Shown here: positions 1-13,624 of the stretch, in pieces
Position numbering within the stretch: the first letter of the stretch is position 1
Layout: the number at the start of each line of letters is the position of its first letter
Assembly: GCA_030522415.1 (NCBI GenBank)
Contig: CM060121.1
Location: 21,808,642-21,872,641, forward strand
Length of the DNA stretch: 64,000 bases
DNA from: Channallabes apus
Taxonomy: Eukaryota; Chordata; Actinopteri; Siluriformes; Clariidae
Reading direction: 5' to 3'
The notes under the pieces: generated by a model
Database searches by the model: none
What the model was told of the DNA's origin: nothing
The model's input: only the letters and a program-made list of their open reading frames with translations
Translations under genes and position numbers: made by a program

Positions 1-3000
1 AAACAAGGGTAACTGACTCATCATGCTCGATCAGCAGAGCTGCAAAGAGGAAAATATGACAATTATGGCATCTCATCCATATTTCTAAATTATAATGCTA
101 ACAAAAACAATTTCCCCATTTTTCATAAATGTTATTATTCAGGATTGTTTGCTTCTCATTGGTTTAAAAGTGTGCATAATATGAAATGCAATATTATATC
201 ATTTAAGCACATTAAAGAAAAAAGTGATAACTGGCACTATGGTCATAAATATTGTCCTTAGCTTTTATCAATAAAATTACTCAGCTCTGGTATTACAAAG
301 GACAGAAAAAAAGACAAACCAAATCACCCAAATAATTTTAATTATTTGTCGCATCATTGACAGTGTGCTGAAAGATGAAAAGACTCATGAAAAAGATGAA
401 AAATTAGCAATGGAAGGTACAGTTAATGTCGTCCACGAGTTACTAATACATAACATTAATACAGATACATGTTTACAGTGCAGTGAGGCAACTATGATTA
501 ATGCCAGGTAGGCACACCTCACCTTATATCTAGCAAGTGTGTGCTGTCAATCCAAAGAAGCAGCAGCCATTTTATCAAGCATACTAATGGTGCAGTAGCA
601 TCGGCTCCACCCAGCCAAGTGACACCAGATTTGTAACAGGCGACGAGAACAGATGGAGCCGCCATTGTGGCTGGAAGGCGAGGCCTGTAGTGCACGAAGC
701 CATATGATAATGTGAACTCCACTTCACCTGCACCCCGCCATCTTTGACCTGACCATCACACTCACAGTGGGGTTTAACCTACATGCTTCAGTATACAAGC
801 CTACACATGCCACTTAACACACTGCAGGTGTGTTCATATATGAAATTGCATATGTAACGTTACTGTAAGGGATTACACACATAGATGCCTTGAGTGAATC
901 AGAAAAATATACTCAAATATTCCTACGTGAAGAATAGCCACAGGCTTAGAAAGCGCTTGCCCTCACACAAGACACACTTCCTCCGCAACAACTAAAATTG
1001 GAGGCAGTGTAGTGGGATGACAAAAAAGTGCACTGAAGAAAGGAGATGGGTTTAAAAGGCAGGGAAGCAAATGAACAAATGGGGCAGTGTAGTAGGGGGT
1101 ACCTTTGCACACTCCCCACACACATCATACATGTCAAAGGTAAAGTACATACGTGCAAGTGCACAATGGGTTTGAACGGGACAACCAATTTGGTTCGTTA
1201 GCTACTGGTGGACATGAGAGAGATACTGCTGTGTTGATATGTTAACGGTGACCGCCTGTAGGATTCTGGGTTTTATGTCCTCGACTGCACATCAGTCTGG
1301 CTGTGTGTGCAGGTTATTAAGACAAGGTGTATTGTTTCCCCCAAGTGGTGACATCGGTGGACTGCTGCTTAGAAACACAGCAAAAGTAAAAGGAAATGAG
1401 AAACTTTAAAAAGAAATTAGGTCTATAATTAATGTTCATAACTAATTACAAATCAAACACTGATCCTGCCCAATATACAGTTGCTGATATTCCCACAAAA
1501 GATTTTATCCTATTCACACAATACGCATGAATACCTCTCTTTAATCTTCTTCCTCTTTTAGCTGTGCTCATTATAGAACAAAACAATTTCAAAGCATATG
1601 AACTACAACTGTTATGTAAAAAATGTAAACAATGGAATTGGGATTTAATTATATTTATGAATAATAAATCAGTTTGATATTTTGTTTGATGTAGTGCTCC
1701 ATGCGTGTTCTTGAAAATGCTTGGTCCAACATGCTCGCTACCAATTTTAGTGTTGTTATGCTGAGTGGTTGTTAATATCCTGTCAGTCACCTATGTGAGC
1801 TATGTCATCTATTTAAAGAAACTATAATGCCTGTAATAAACTGTAATGCCAATGATGCACTACCATGATTGAACTGGATTTTTTTGTTGTTGTAATGGTT
1901 TGTTAATACAATCAAAGCTGGAGAGCAGATCGGAAAGTGCAGCAGTGTACAAAGTGAGTTTTTCAGATAACACTCCTATTCCTATTTATTAATTAATATG
2001 AATTAATATTAATATTAATATTAATCACAAAGATTTTTATATAAATATAAATATAATATAAATTATTTAGGTACATTATGCATCAAGAAGTACAGTAAAA
2101 ATTAATAATCTACTAAACTAAATAATCTACTCAACCCTGCTATGGCTTATGGAGAGTATGCCAATATTAAGACTTTCAAGAAATCCAATCAGATAGGAAA
2201 TAAGGCTAAATAAATATGAAATAATATTTAGTTGCACAGTGAAGTAATCACAGTGTCATATTTACCTCCTTACATGCATACTTTATCTTATATATTATTT
2301 TATCTACTGTTTTAATATATTTAATTATTAAAAACTGACAGTCATGATTAGACATATTATGTAGCCCGCAACAATCCAAGCCTCTAAGCTAAGCAGTTCA
2401 ATGTTATTCACCCTTCTCAAGAGCTCAAGAGTACGATAGATTTTCTAATCACAAGTTCTTCTGATCACTAGTTTATCTCTTTATTACTCTGGCATTGTCT
2501 GCCCAACACTCAATGTTTATTGTCATGTTGAGTGTCATGTTTAACTAAGTAGTTCATTCAGTTCATCCCTTTCATTGTATGACTGATCTATTACTCGTCT
2601 CAAATGAAATGAGTAAACTTGACAGCTGGGGAAAAAATAATAATAAGTGAGAATTTAAGTTTTCCATGTGATATGGTTTATGGAATGTATAGTGGTGAGC
2701 CATGGTGTAAGCCTCCACAACACATATAATCAGGAATAGTGAATACATACAGTAATGTGAAATTATGAACATTTAAACACAATAAACATTGGCTCGAATA
2801 TACAATATACTGTACAGTATATTATCAACAAGTACAAAGAAATGTGAAATTATGTGCATATTTAAATTTATGCAGGAAAATATTGTGTGGCGTTATACAG
2901 TAGTTACAATTATTTATTGTTTAACTATTTATTGTATTGTGGGTGTCTTTTTTATTATCATATCTAGATTGTAAAAGACTGATAAAAACATATAACAAAA

Positions 3001-3294
3001 GCTCATGAACAAAGAAAAAAATTTATGAATATAAATGAAAATATAATGAAGTGTGTATAAAGAAATTATCAGATATCATGAGTTCAGCTCTCATTGGATT
3101 TAGATTTTTTTCCTTTCCCATGATTAGCAACGTTTAATGGTTTACAGTTATACAGGTGACCTGAAGGCAGAATAAGTTTCCAAGGTTATAATATTCAGTC
3201 AAAACATTGTCACACAGTATGAAATAAATTTCTGTAAAATTATATATTCTACATTTTAATTTTAACGAGTAGTGACGTATAATTGTTTGCAATA

Positions 3295-3296
<2 letters not shown>
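1..3296. other. Gene-free AT-rich segment
   Basis: I see no exon-like open frame with plausible splice sites here. The short open frames are interrupted and of AT-biased composition. The only GC-richer stretch is about 560-790, which contains a YY1-like GCCGCCATTGTGG near 660. An AT-only stretch with repeated TTAATA/ATAAAT words lies at about 1985-2070. No transposon termini were recognised. Confidence 0.5.

Positions 3297-3361
<65 letters not shown>
3297..3361. repeat. (TG)n microsatellite, about 32 units
   Basis: Uninterrupted TG dinucleotide array. It generates a spurious Val-Cys reading frame. Confidence 0.97.
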
Positions 3362-3362
<1 letters not shown>

Positions 3363-4480
3363 CATATGATGGATTGTGTGTGTTCATATTATGGATATGA
3401 TGGAATTACATTTCTAATTTCTTTATTTCCTTATAACCTTTTTTTATTTCATGGCCACCAAGAATTAAGAATTTACAAAGAGATGTCTCTTTATAAGCAT
3501 CTCTTTATTTTTAGTAGGCTGTAGTACATAGCTTTCAAACTTAATTTTTGCACTCTTAACAGCATTGAGCAGGAGTGTGCAGGAAGACTGCTGCTGAACT
3601 TTTGACCAGGGTCACGACCTGACCTGTCTGACCCCTGGCTGGTGTGACCTGTCTGCATGGCTGACCTTGTTGCCATGACACCATAAGCACAGAGGTCATA
3701 CTGAATGGAGGGTGAGAGACACATTCGGCTAGGGGAATTCCTATGGCTCTCGCTCGTTTTGCTCTCACACTGTCTTCCCTGAACTCCAGATCTCCTTTCC
3801 ATCGACATATTCACTTTCCTCTTGTTCGAGGAAAGAAAGGAAACATGTCTATGAATTAAATGATAGTATATTAGGTTTGTCGCCATGACATCATTCTATT
3901 GCAGTGATTTCTTATTTAAGATAAACAAATTCTATCACAGATGGTCACACAATAACTAAAAAGTTAGCATTTTTCAAGCCTGTAAAAAATAATTGAAGAA
4001 AAGGATTTTAAAAGCATTAATCAGCTAAAAAAATTAGCTGCAGTTAAAAAAAGGATAATATATATTTTTCCAAATGCAAAATATGCCACTGGATAAAAAT
4101 TTATTTAATTTCACATTACTTGCACAATGCCTTGTTCTTTTAGCTGGTCTACTGACCAATGATATGAGAAAACCATACAAAAACAGAGAATCAAAATAAG
4201 ATTAAAAAAGAGAAAAATAGAAAGTATGACAACATAATTTAAGAAGACAGGAAGAGAAAAAGAAAGAAACATGTGTCCTGCCTCACTTATTGTCCAGGGA
4301 TTGAGTTAATAGACTTTAGAGTGCTGCCTTTGAGGTGATGAGGGATTATAGGGCAATCTGGGGCCAAAACCACCCCAGTGTTAGTGTGTGCATGTGCGTG
4401 TCCTCTGTACTTCTAATGCAGTGCACAGAAGATACAAAGCAAAGAAACTCAAAAGCAAAAATTCACAAAGACATATATTA
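3362..4480. other. Gene-free segment with a GC-richer block at 3540-3830
   Basis: Mostly AT-rich DNA. The block at about 3540-3830 is richer in GC and contains repeated TGACC/GGTCA-type words (GACCAGGGTCACGACCTGACC, split here only by its own order), which resemble nuclear-receptor half-sites. Overlapping frames of 70 and 131 codons on the reverse strand have no recognisable domain and I do not call them genes. It could be unique regulatory sequence or an old repeat. Confidence 0.3.
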
Positions 4481-4510
4481 TTCTTTCTCTGTCTCTCTCT
4501 CTCTCTTTCC

Positions 4511-4586
<76 letters not shown>
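4481..4586. repeat. Compound (CT)n-(CA)n microsatellite
   Basis: About 69 bp of CT with two interruptions pass directly into about 37 bp of pure CA. The Leu-Ser and Thr-His frames across it are artefacts. Confidence 0.97.
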
Positions 4587-4587
<1 letters not shown>

Positions 4588-5355
4588 GTCTGTCAGAGGT
4601 GTATTACAGTTTTTCTTTTAAAATTACACTGGCTGTTATGACTAGAAAACTGACATGCTAGAAGTTTCATTTCACACTCACTCAGAAAAGGTAGGTTTGA
4701 CTTATGAACACGAGCAATTTAGGTCAAAATTTAAGGAGGTTTTGGCTCAAGTGTCATAGAGTGTCATACACCCAAATTCCCATAAATTTAAACCTAGTTT
4801 TAGTTTTCACTGCTGTGACCTATTTGATAAACTATGACGCAGCCTTTTCTTCAAAGAATTACTTAAAATATACAGTTTCAGTTACCCTTGGGGAATCATG
4901 TGGCAGCTTCATAATATACAAAATATTGTGAAGTTCATCAGTTTTCAGTCAAGATCTAGGAGTAAAGTCTACATCAAATATCAGAATGGAGGGGAATAAA
5001 GTGATTATAACAATGTTGTGCATTTTGTGATGCTTTTAATTTCACCATTATTTTAAAAAGTGGTTATTTAGAGCAACATACTGTAGTTTTCCCATAAGTT
5101 TAAACCATTCTCATTTGACCTTTCTCACAAACCAATGTGACAGAATTGCTTACTTTTTCTTTTTTGCACAATTCTGTGTAAACGTTTGATGTTGATTATA
5201 GTGAAAATACTGTAGACATGTCACATATACTATTACTTTTAAACATTTAACATTATACATTTTTAACAAAAATTTATTTTTTTTGCATTACAATATAACT
5301 TCATGTTTCACTTTCCTTCCATCTGAATGTCAGTGAGTACACACCTGAATGCATT

Positions 5356-5356
<1 letters not shown>
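4587..5356. other. Gene-free AT-rich segment
   Basis: No exon-like frame, transposon end or structured motif was recognised. Confidence 0.5.
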
Positions 5357-5410
<54 letters not shown>

Positions 5411-5428
5411 TGCGCACACACACACACA
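5357..5428. repeat. (CA)n microsatellite with CGCATGCGC interruption
   Basis: CA array broken once by the palindrome GCATGC. It is a typical fish dinucleotide locus. Confidence 0.97.
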
Positions 5429-5860
5429 TTGGCTTTTTCTCTTGTTAATGGTCACCCATATTAACAAGTGTTGCTGTAATTATATTGCTTATTTCCTTAA
5501 GTTATAGCTTTTGAGCTCTTGGCTTCTTGATGACCAGTTTAAGCAAGGTACAAGTGTAAATATTGGCAGGCCATCTTACTTAGGAGGTGCATTCAGTCCG
5601 GAGATTTGCTGGTTAGTACACACAAAAATCCACTAAGGCAGACCATTAAGACAGCCTGCACTGTTTCTTCCAGATAAAAAGACAGACAGGAGACAAACTG
5701 GACATCTGTAGCTCAGTGCAATGGTCTGATCTAGTGGTGTACTCACCCAACACCCACATTCAGCTTTTATTTATTTGCTTTTGGCTGGACACTGTCCAGC
5801 ATGCACATTTGTAATTGGAGTCGCAAGCTAGCAAGAGGGCCATTAGTTGGAGTGCATGGA

Positions 5861-5888
5861 GTGTGTGTGTGTGTGTGGGGGGGGGGGG
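5861..5888. repeat. (GT)n followed by a run of 12 G
   Basis: A short GT array abuts an uninterrupted 12-G run. Such a run can form G-quadruplex-like structure and is a common place for length errors in assemblies. Confidence 0.9.
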
Positions 5889-6322
5889 TGTAAGGTCTGT
5901 TAAAATATGTTGTGTTACGACACTTACGAGCTCCCGTGGGTGACCGGGGTGCTGTTTTTTATTGTCAAATCTATTAATCAGTAAATCTACCCATATAAAG
6001 TCTTATTTGTGCTTCGTTCTTGATAAATGTGCGGTTCAGTCATTTTCCAGACATTGTAGCCTACTGTTGGAAAGACATACAAGACATTGCAGAGCGGCAC
6101 AAACAACATGCTCCATTAAGAAAGTATGAAAATCATTCATTTGTGCGTTTACTGACTGCTTATTATATTAATATCACAATGCATCTTGGATTGGCCGATG
6201 TTTTTTTTTCCTAGCACAGCTGCTCACATATTAATTCTTCACATGTGTGTATGAGAAAGCGAAAGACAGAGACCACAGGCATAATATAAAAGATGCAACA
6301 TATTAGGTTGCTTAAAAAAAAC

Positions 6323-6323
6323 G

Positions 6324-6354
<31 letters not shown>

Positions 6355-6356
6355 AA
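6323..6356. repeat. (GAAA)n tetranucleotide array
   Basis: About eight GAAA units after a poly-A tract. This is a purine-strand microsatellite. Confidence 0.95.
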
Positions 6357-8898
6357 TTTCACATTTTCACATTTTATGCCTGTTGAATGTTGATGAACTG
6401 ACTCTGTTGATCCTGACTGGTCAGAACGTGTTGATTTTCTAGCAAATTTGACAACAGTGTCAGCTGCACTGTTTTTATTAATGGCCTTGTTTAAATACAT
6501 TATAATTTCTGCAGGAACAATTTACACAGAGATTTTTTTTTGGCAGACTCTCTAAAGTGTATTCTGACAGTCCTTGAGTTTTAATTTCATGTTTATTAAT
6601 TCATCTATTCATTCATTTTCAGAAGGAGTCTCCAGTGTCAGTTCATGAAACAGAGTTTTAAAGTTTGCAGAAACAGGACAGTTTTCAGTATTTGGGCAGT
6701 TTTTTCTAAAATAAAATCTCAAAAAGGGTCTGATGAGAGAGCATAAATAACCTGTTTTTTGACCATTCAAAAACATAGCTTTAAATTATTACCATTCTCT
6801 AGCTATTCTTTAATAAATTATAACATGTAATTGTTGGCAAATTGCTTGGGTCAAAGAGAAACAAAACACTGTTGTTAATAGAAATCCATAACATTAGGTG
6901 GATTATGCAATCCAATCATTGATTATTTGTGGTGATTACTCTTAACCAAAATGATGCTAAAGCAACACAGAACATCTATCATTTACAGGATACAGCACTA
7001 AGAAATGCTGCAGGACTGATTTTTGGCCAACTGACAGGAAAACTAACTCTAAATTCTAACTTTTAATTTGTAATTAGAAAATAAGGCAATTAATCATAAT
7101 GGCTAGGAAAAAGATTGTTTTTTAATATTAGTTTAGAGTAACAACAATTTAAAATGAATAGAAGTACACATGAATCATATACACAAACACACATGCAGAA
7201 ACACGCTGAAGGTCAGCATTCAAGACCTGATTTGAAATCAGCATTTGAAATATTAAAATGTGTGTATAATTATTAAAATGTGCTACCAATTCAGAGAGAT
7301 TCTAAAATTCAAATAAGGGAGATTCCTGCATGAACTGTGCCATAAACACCATAAGGAAGGAAGAAGCTCTTTTGTGTAAAGTAGAATATACAGATATTAT
7401 AAACAACAACAAAAAAAAGTTTGGCTTATTTTCTTGGACAAAAGGAATCTGAAAGGGAAATTTGCTAATGATTCTCCGCATCTTGTCCACAGGTGTGCAT
7501 CATTAAGATAGTTTGGATTCAGGTTTAAAGAATTTGTCATATTCACAGTAAAACAAGATAAAATACACTGAAAAAATAGATTGTATAAATACAAAGCAAC
7601 AATAGAAGTCCTCGACCAGTGGGAACAAAATGTAAGATTTGATGTGCAAAAATATAGCTGTCAAAATGTGTGCAAATGTACTTCTTGACATTGAATATTA
7701 CAAAGTACCACTGAGGGAAGAAATAAAATGCAAGAGGTCATGATTGCATTATGAGAAAAAAAAACAACAAAAAAACAAGTCATGGGTTGTATGCTTTCTT
7801 ATAGTTTGGGGATTAAATATTCTATGTGAATGATGTGTTTTTGTCTCCGATTTTCATTCGTCATATTAATATTTTAGAGATCTTCCAGTTGGCTAATGGA
7901 CTAGGCATATTTGCATATAATTTCATGAATAATTCTGAATTAATTAGAGTGCTTAATTACAGCCTGTACACATGCATTGTGCATGTGTGTTTGTCTATGT
8001 ATGTGTGTACACAGAGGAAATTATGAGTAATCATTAAGAATCACTCAGGCCACAAACAAAGACTTATAAATACAATAATCTTGACAGAAAAAGGCCAATT
8101 ATGAAGCACTGCGTTATAAATCCATACATCCATTCATGCATGTTTATAATTTATTTATATATTTTTTGTTTAGTTTTTGAGCTGTAGACAGGAGATTAAT
8201 ATTCAGATGAGCACATGAGTGCATAGGTCCAATAACAATGCGAAGGTACCATCCATTTGCTCAAGCACATGGAGGGAGGTAAATGGCTTTGGGCTTTTTC
8301 TGATGTTGCCCTCTTGTTTCACCTCCTCCCTTCCTCTGTCTGTCTCTCTCTCCTGCAATCACACTCTCTTTTCTCCTACCATGTCCTTAATGAATGCAAA
8401 GAGAAGAGTACATAGACGAGGCTAGTCTCATCGTGCAGCACCCACTCAATGTGACCCAGGTTCAAAAGTTCACTCAACGCCTCGTGGGCACAGATAGACC
8501 ACTGTTATTGACACCTACACTCCTTCTCTCGTTACTCTCCACTCTCCCCCTCTATTTGCAGAGACCCTCTCTCTCTTTGTACTCTGAATCTTTACCAGTC
8601 TTCATTTTCACCCACTTTGTCCATCTTTTCCATGTTTTTCCTTCTCTGTTTTTTCCCTTTTGTTCTCACTGCTCTCAGCAGAAAAGATGCAAGACAAGTG
8701 AAGTTTGCATGGTTGAGGTCAAAGCAATGAAAATGTCCATGAATACACAATGCAGTAACAGTTAATGAAAACAGATGGTTATTTTCTAATGAATAAAAAA
8801 AAATGAAATTATGGCCTAATGTCTCAGAAAGTTCCAGTCTGTCCATAATGCTGGGATATTGGGATACCGTGGGTAGGGTCGAATAAAACCACAATATT

Positions 8899-8955
8899 GG
8901 GGTTGGTTATATTACAAAATATCATATCACAATTCTTGAAGGTATTTCTATGATA
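8899..8955. mobile_element. Possible hAT-like MITE remnant
   Basis: About 57 bp, from GGGGTTGGTTATATTAC to TTTCTATGATAC, align by eye with the reverse complement of the right end of the hAT-like element at 20825-21289. Both share ATCATATCAC-ATTCT and ATTTCT-TGATA blocks. No second terminus or target duplication is visible, although CATGATAACAATATTTG at about 9302-9318 could belong to the other end. Family assignment is inferred from the better copy. Confidence 0.35.
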
Positions 8956-11134
8956 CACAATATATAGGACTGTTTACAAACTAGCAGCACTATTGTACTG
9001 TTGCAATAACAATCTTAATTTGTATAGGTTAAAACCTGCAAAAAGATATGTGCTTTATTGTTTATATTTTGTAATATATATATATATATAATGCACACAC
9101 ACATAAAAAATTATAATACTTTTATATATAATAATAAAAAGAAGGACAAAGAGCTGAAAACTTAGACATAGAGAACATTTTAATTGTTAAGAGAACAAAC
9201 TTAGAGAACATTTTAATATCAAATTAGTTGCCTCCAATTGGTCTGTAATAAATTTATAATAAATAAAAAAATATTAGACATCACATTGTGCCATAATGTG
9301 TCATGATAACAATATTTGTTTTTTATCTCCAAGTTCAATGATAATAACATTTCTATAAAAAGAAATAACAAAACAAAAAAACGAGAAAAAAAAATCTTAT
9401 AGCTTAAATTATATTTCTAGATAATAATTACAGAAATTAATTACATGAGGAAAATAAGGAATTCAGTAAAATGTAATAAAAAAATTGCTTCATGGTAACA
9501 AAATTCTAAAATTAACTAAACACTTTATAATTATAAGTAATAATTATAATCACATTATTTTAATGTATAGTAAAATATTTTGGTTATTATTTGTTATATT
9601 ATGTACATATTAACTTGGATAATAGAGGATTTGAGTTTTCAACCACGGTAACAACATAAAAAAAATCATTGGCTAACCCCATACCTCACTTTGACAACCA
9701 TGGTTCTAAAAAGAAGTGGAAGCAAAATAATGGAAAATGTCTGAAAATGTCTCATTTCACAATAGTTTTGCCTGAACATACTGTCTGCCTCCTCATTATC
9801 CACTGCATACACATACTGTACGCTATCCATGTATAGCTCATCTCACATGGTATTTGCTCAGATCCCAGGCATATTAACTCTTTGTTCTTTTGTTTCCTGG
9901 TTTCTGTACTGCCATGAAAATTATGTGGCGTTTTTCCTACAACCAGGTCACTTTAGCCATGAGAAATCTGAAATTCATCATTTAGAGGCATAAAATTTTT
10001 TTAAATATGGAGCTGCAGTTTATGCTTACTTCTGACCATTTTGTGATAATGCAAACAGATTTTTTTAAATTGGAATTGGTATAGTACTACTGTACATCCA
10101 CTTGTATTTGAATCATAACTAGGTGTGAAATAGCACATCCTTGTAACTATGTAGTTTAAATTAAGTATAATAAATTTCTAACCTAAAACAAAATTTAAAT
10201 ATATACATTGTGTTAAATGTATTAGAAAAAATATATACTAATCCAATGTTAACTATATGACATCTATATGATATTGCATTCTGCTTATGATTAGAGATGA
10301 GCTGAGATAACTGGCTTGCTGAGAATAGTTTGCTTAGTTGCAATCTCAGGTGGACAAACTGTTACATTTCATGAAAAAGCTGATATGAAACCCATTCCTC
10401 CATCTTAACAGTGCAACATTGTGCTCAAACATTTCGAGGGATCTCACATGTGGCAGTCTAAAAGAGACTGAAAAGAATAAAAATGCACTAATATCCAAGT
10501 GGATCAGGTAGATAAAGTAAAGATGATCAATCTTTTAAAAATAACTAATTAAACCAGAAAGGAAAAAATGCAAATGCATGCACAAATATGAATTGAAATT
10601 ACACAAAATGCACAAGCAATAAATTGGAAATTGTTTACACGTGGACAAATGAGCAAACATAAAATAAAGAAAAAAGTGCAGCAAGGGAAAATAAAAGGTA
10701 CTTATGCAGTGTTCCTCAAAAGAAATCAGATTCGGTTCTGCTAACACTCAGGGGAGGTGAGATGGTGGAATAGAAATGTACTGTAATGGATATTTAAATC
10801 TCTACAGGAAAATGTAAATATGCAAAATTTAAATTGTGGCTACTTTGAACCTTTACTGTTCTAGATGAACAGATTTAAACACAAAAATGTACTGTGGCAA
10901 ATGATTACATTGTACCTTTCATGTTGAAGATCCAGCAGCAACAAAATATATATGACGAAAAGGCAATAGGAGATATAAACAAACATCTTTTTAAAGAGTT
11001 AGTTTGATTCATGCATTCCAGAAAGTATGCCTCTTAGAAGTACACTATAAATTATCACTGACTTTCTGCTACTTTAAATGTAAATGGTGAAATAGCACAA
11101 CATCTGTAACACATGACAAATTTCATACAGAGTG

Positions 11135-11135
<1 letters not shown>
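8956..11135. other. Gene-free AT-rich segment
   Basis: Very AT-rich with many A and T runs. No coding exon, RNA gene or transposon end was recognised. Confidence 0.5.

Positions 11136-11176
<41 letters not shown>
11136..11176. repeat. (AC)n microsatellite
   Basis: Pure AC dinucleotide array of about 20 units. Confidence 0.96.
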
Positions 11177-11177
<1 letters not shown>

Positions 11178-11539
11178 GAACAAAAATTCTGGAGGGTCTG
11201 TGTTTGTAATATCTCTTTTGTGCTCTAATTTAGTATTTCCTGATTTAGGATGGCAACAGATGAAATTAAGGGGTCAAACTAGTCAAGGTCAAGCAGTTTG
11301 AGATATTCTAATATCACATAATTAGATTCGTCTACTTACAGTATAAGATTCAGGCTAGATGGCCACATTTTCATCATTAAATAATGTATGATGGGATAGC
11401 TTAGAGGATATGCATTGTGGCTCTGAACTCCAAAATGAGATGCCATCTCCCTTACATTGGCCTTCTGCTGTCTGCTGAGAATAAAGAGATGCATGGCACG
11501 TCGCGATGGGCAGAGCAAATCAGGCACACACAAGCATGC

Positions 11540-11950
11540 TCACTCACGCACACACTCCTCCATCTGCAGGCCTAGAAAAATGTCAGCCCAGCGGTTTCCA
11601 ATCAGGCCTGCTTGCTGTCTCCACTGCAGATGAATGACTAAACAGAGAGTGGCTGCGGGTTCAACGGGAGGTCAGTCTGCCCAGGTACCCCTCCTCTCTC
11701 TCTCTCTCTCTCTCTGTTTCTCTCTCCTTCAGCAAGCAAATGAGAATTAGATTTTTCTGTGCATCAGCCTGCACTGGAGAGATGGATGAAGTTTGGATGC
11801 GAGAGCCAGGTGCCCTGCTGCTTTGTTAGGGAAATGAATGAGCAAAGCCTCCACAAAACGCAGAACACATAACCTGCAGCACCCATAAATAGAGCCAGGG
11901 TTTCAGGAGTTCAGTTAGGCTGCTGGATTTTTCTGATCTTCTGCATGTAT
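11540..11950. promoter_or_regulatory. Candidate non-coding regulatory block
   Basis: This stretch is clearly richer in GC than its flanks and has mixed, non-repetitive sequence around a short CT tract (11690-11727). It has no long open frame. Words such as GGTTTCCAATCAGGCCTG, CAAATGAG and CCATAAATAG are the kind seen in fish enhancers. That it is conserved is inferred from composition and has not been measured. It could also be ordinary unique sequence or an old repeat. Confidence 0.25.
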
Positions 11951-13049
11951 ATGACTCTCCACATCCTCAGTATATAGTAAAAGCATTTTGAAAATACATA
12001 TTTCTAATCTAGTTCACAAAAAGTACATTTAGGCATTTTGGCAGAAGTATCTCATATATATCAAATTAGTCATATTACAATTTACAGTACCTTACTCAGA
12101 CGAATTTTAAACAACAAACTCATAAATGTTTAACATCCCTGATGTCTATGGAAATGAAAATCTGGCAGGGCAATATTGTGGGTTTAACATAATCCAGAAT
12201 TATATGAATTTGCATCAGGTGAACCAAAACAGGTGCAAATGACTGGCAAAAAAGCTAGTGGGAGTACAACCTGCCATGTAAAACCTGCTTTTACAAGAAG
12301 ATAAGAAACTTGGTCTTGCTCGGTCATCACAATTGAGTTGAGTGGCAATGCGTAATGTTATGAACTCATAGGGTAAACATAATTCTCATTCAGAATTCTA
12401 ATTCTGTGTGTGTGTGTGCGTGCGTGTGTGTGTGTTTGCGCACGCGTCTTCCACCCACAAGCTAATCATGGCAATGACCTACTGGTTTAAACAAACATAG
12501 CATCCGTTATACAGACTGCCATGCCTAATGACTACAGCATGAGTTTAAGTTCAAGACACAAGTTTCCACGCAAAACATACAGAATCTTACTATTAGACCC
12601 TATTTATGCAAGCGATATAAAGCTGCGCTTACCACACTAATGCCATATGAGAACGTGTCCCACAGCATGCACAAACATACCCATCATCTTTTTTCTGTAC
12701 TGTACTGTACTGTGTGTGCGTGTGCGTGTGTGTGTGTGTGTGTGTTTTGCTGCACTACGCTTGTCCTTGCTGTCTCTCTCGCCTTCTTAACAATAGGAAG
12801 GCGGGCTACAGAATGTCACACAAATGAAAAATGAGTTTCCTGTTCTCTCACAACACCAGGAAGTACTCCCCTCCTAGCTAGATCCACAAAAGACAAGATG
12901 GAAGATCATATCTTTATCTACTTTCTTTATGTCTGTGTGTGTGTGTGTGTGCGTGTGCGTGCGTGTGTGTTTGTTGAGCTTGATTAATGTTAATTTTTCC
13001 ACTTCAGGTTTTAATTCAAGTCTATTTTCTCAACTTTCCAAATTGAATA
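11951..13049. other. Gene-free segment with short GT arrays
   Basis: Contains interrupted GT/GC arrays at about 12404-12434, 12713-12746 and 12933-12970, and the tandem TGTACTGTACTGTACTG near 12697. No gene was recognised. Confidence 0.5.
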
Positions 13050-13050
13050 A

Positions 13051-13112
<62 letters not shown>

Positions 13113-13113
13113 G

Positions 13114-13185
<72 letters not shown>

Positions 13186-13186
13186 T
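13050..13186. repeat. (GATA)n microsatellite, about 34 units
   Basis: Near-perfect GATA tetranucleotide block with one GGATA variant near 13112. GATA (Bkm-type) satellites are known in vertebrates and sometimes enriched on sex chromosomes. Nothing here shows linkage. Confidence 0.97.
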
Positions 13187-13541
13187 TTAGCAGTCTGACC
13201 CGGTCGTGTCCCAGCAGCGCCCTACTTACTCAACCTTGGCAATCGGGGAGAGAGATACTGAAAAAGTGTGCAAGAGAGAGAATTTGAGGTGAAGTACTGG
13301 TCACAGCAGCATAGGTGGAACATCAGTACACAGGGAGTCTCATTTTTCAAGGAATGTCTAATTCTCTTCTTTCTTCTGCCCCTCTCACGTACATAGTAAA
13401 TATACTCATACACAGCCAAAATTTTGTCTTTAAGTATAATATACATCATACAGAAAAACAATATAGTATTTCTACAGCAGCAAAACATAAGACCCATTCT
13501 TCAGAAAACAGATCAATCTTAATTAATTTATTTAACTAGTA

Positions 13542-13544
<3 letters not shown>
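13187..13544. other. Gene-free spacer between GATA and GT arrays
   Basis: Open frames of 91 (reverse) and 74 codons (forward) overlap each other here. Neither has a recognisable domain, and I treat both as chance. Confidence 0.45.

Positions 13545-13622
<78 letters not shown>
13545..13622. repeat. (GT)n microsatellite, about 38 units
   Basis: Uninterrupted GT array. Confidence 0.97.

Positions 13623-13624
<2 letters not shown>

Larger units (their letters stand above)
5429..8898. other. Gene-free AT-rich segment
   Basis: No host gene recognised. It holds a GT-G tract, a GAAA array and scattered poly-A tracts, listed separately. The region around 8310-8700 is pyrimidine-rich on the plus strand. 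The 123-codon frame through it is driven by CT-rich composition and has no domain. Confidence 0.45.

Noticed and set aside
3491..3886. 131-codon reverse frame
   Set aside because: No domain or splice context, and overlapping frames compete. More likely a GC-richer non-coding block.
13050..13186. Regular repeats considered as a CRISPR array
   Set aside because: A 4-bp GATA unit without spacers in eukaryotic DNA is a simple microsatellite.
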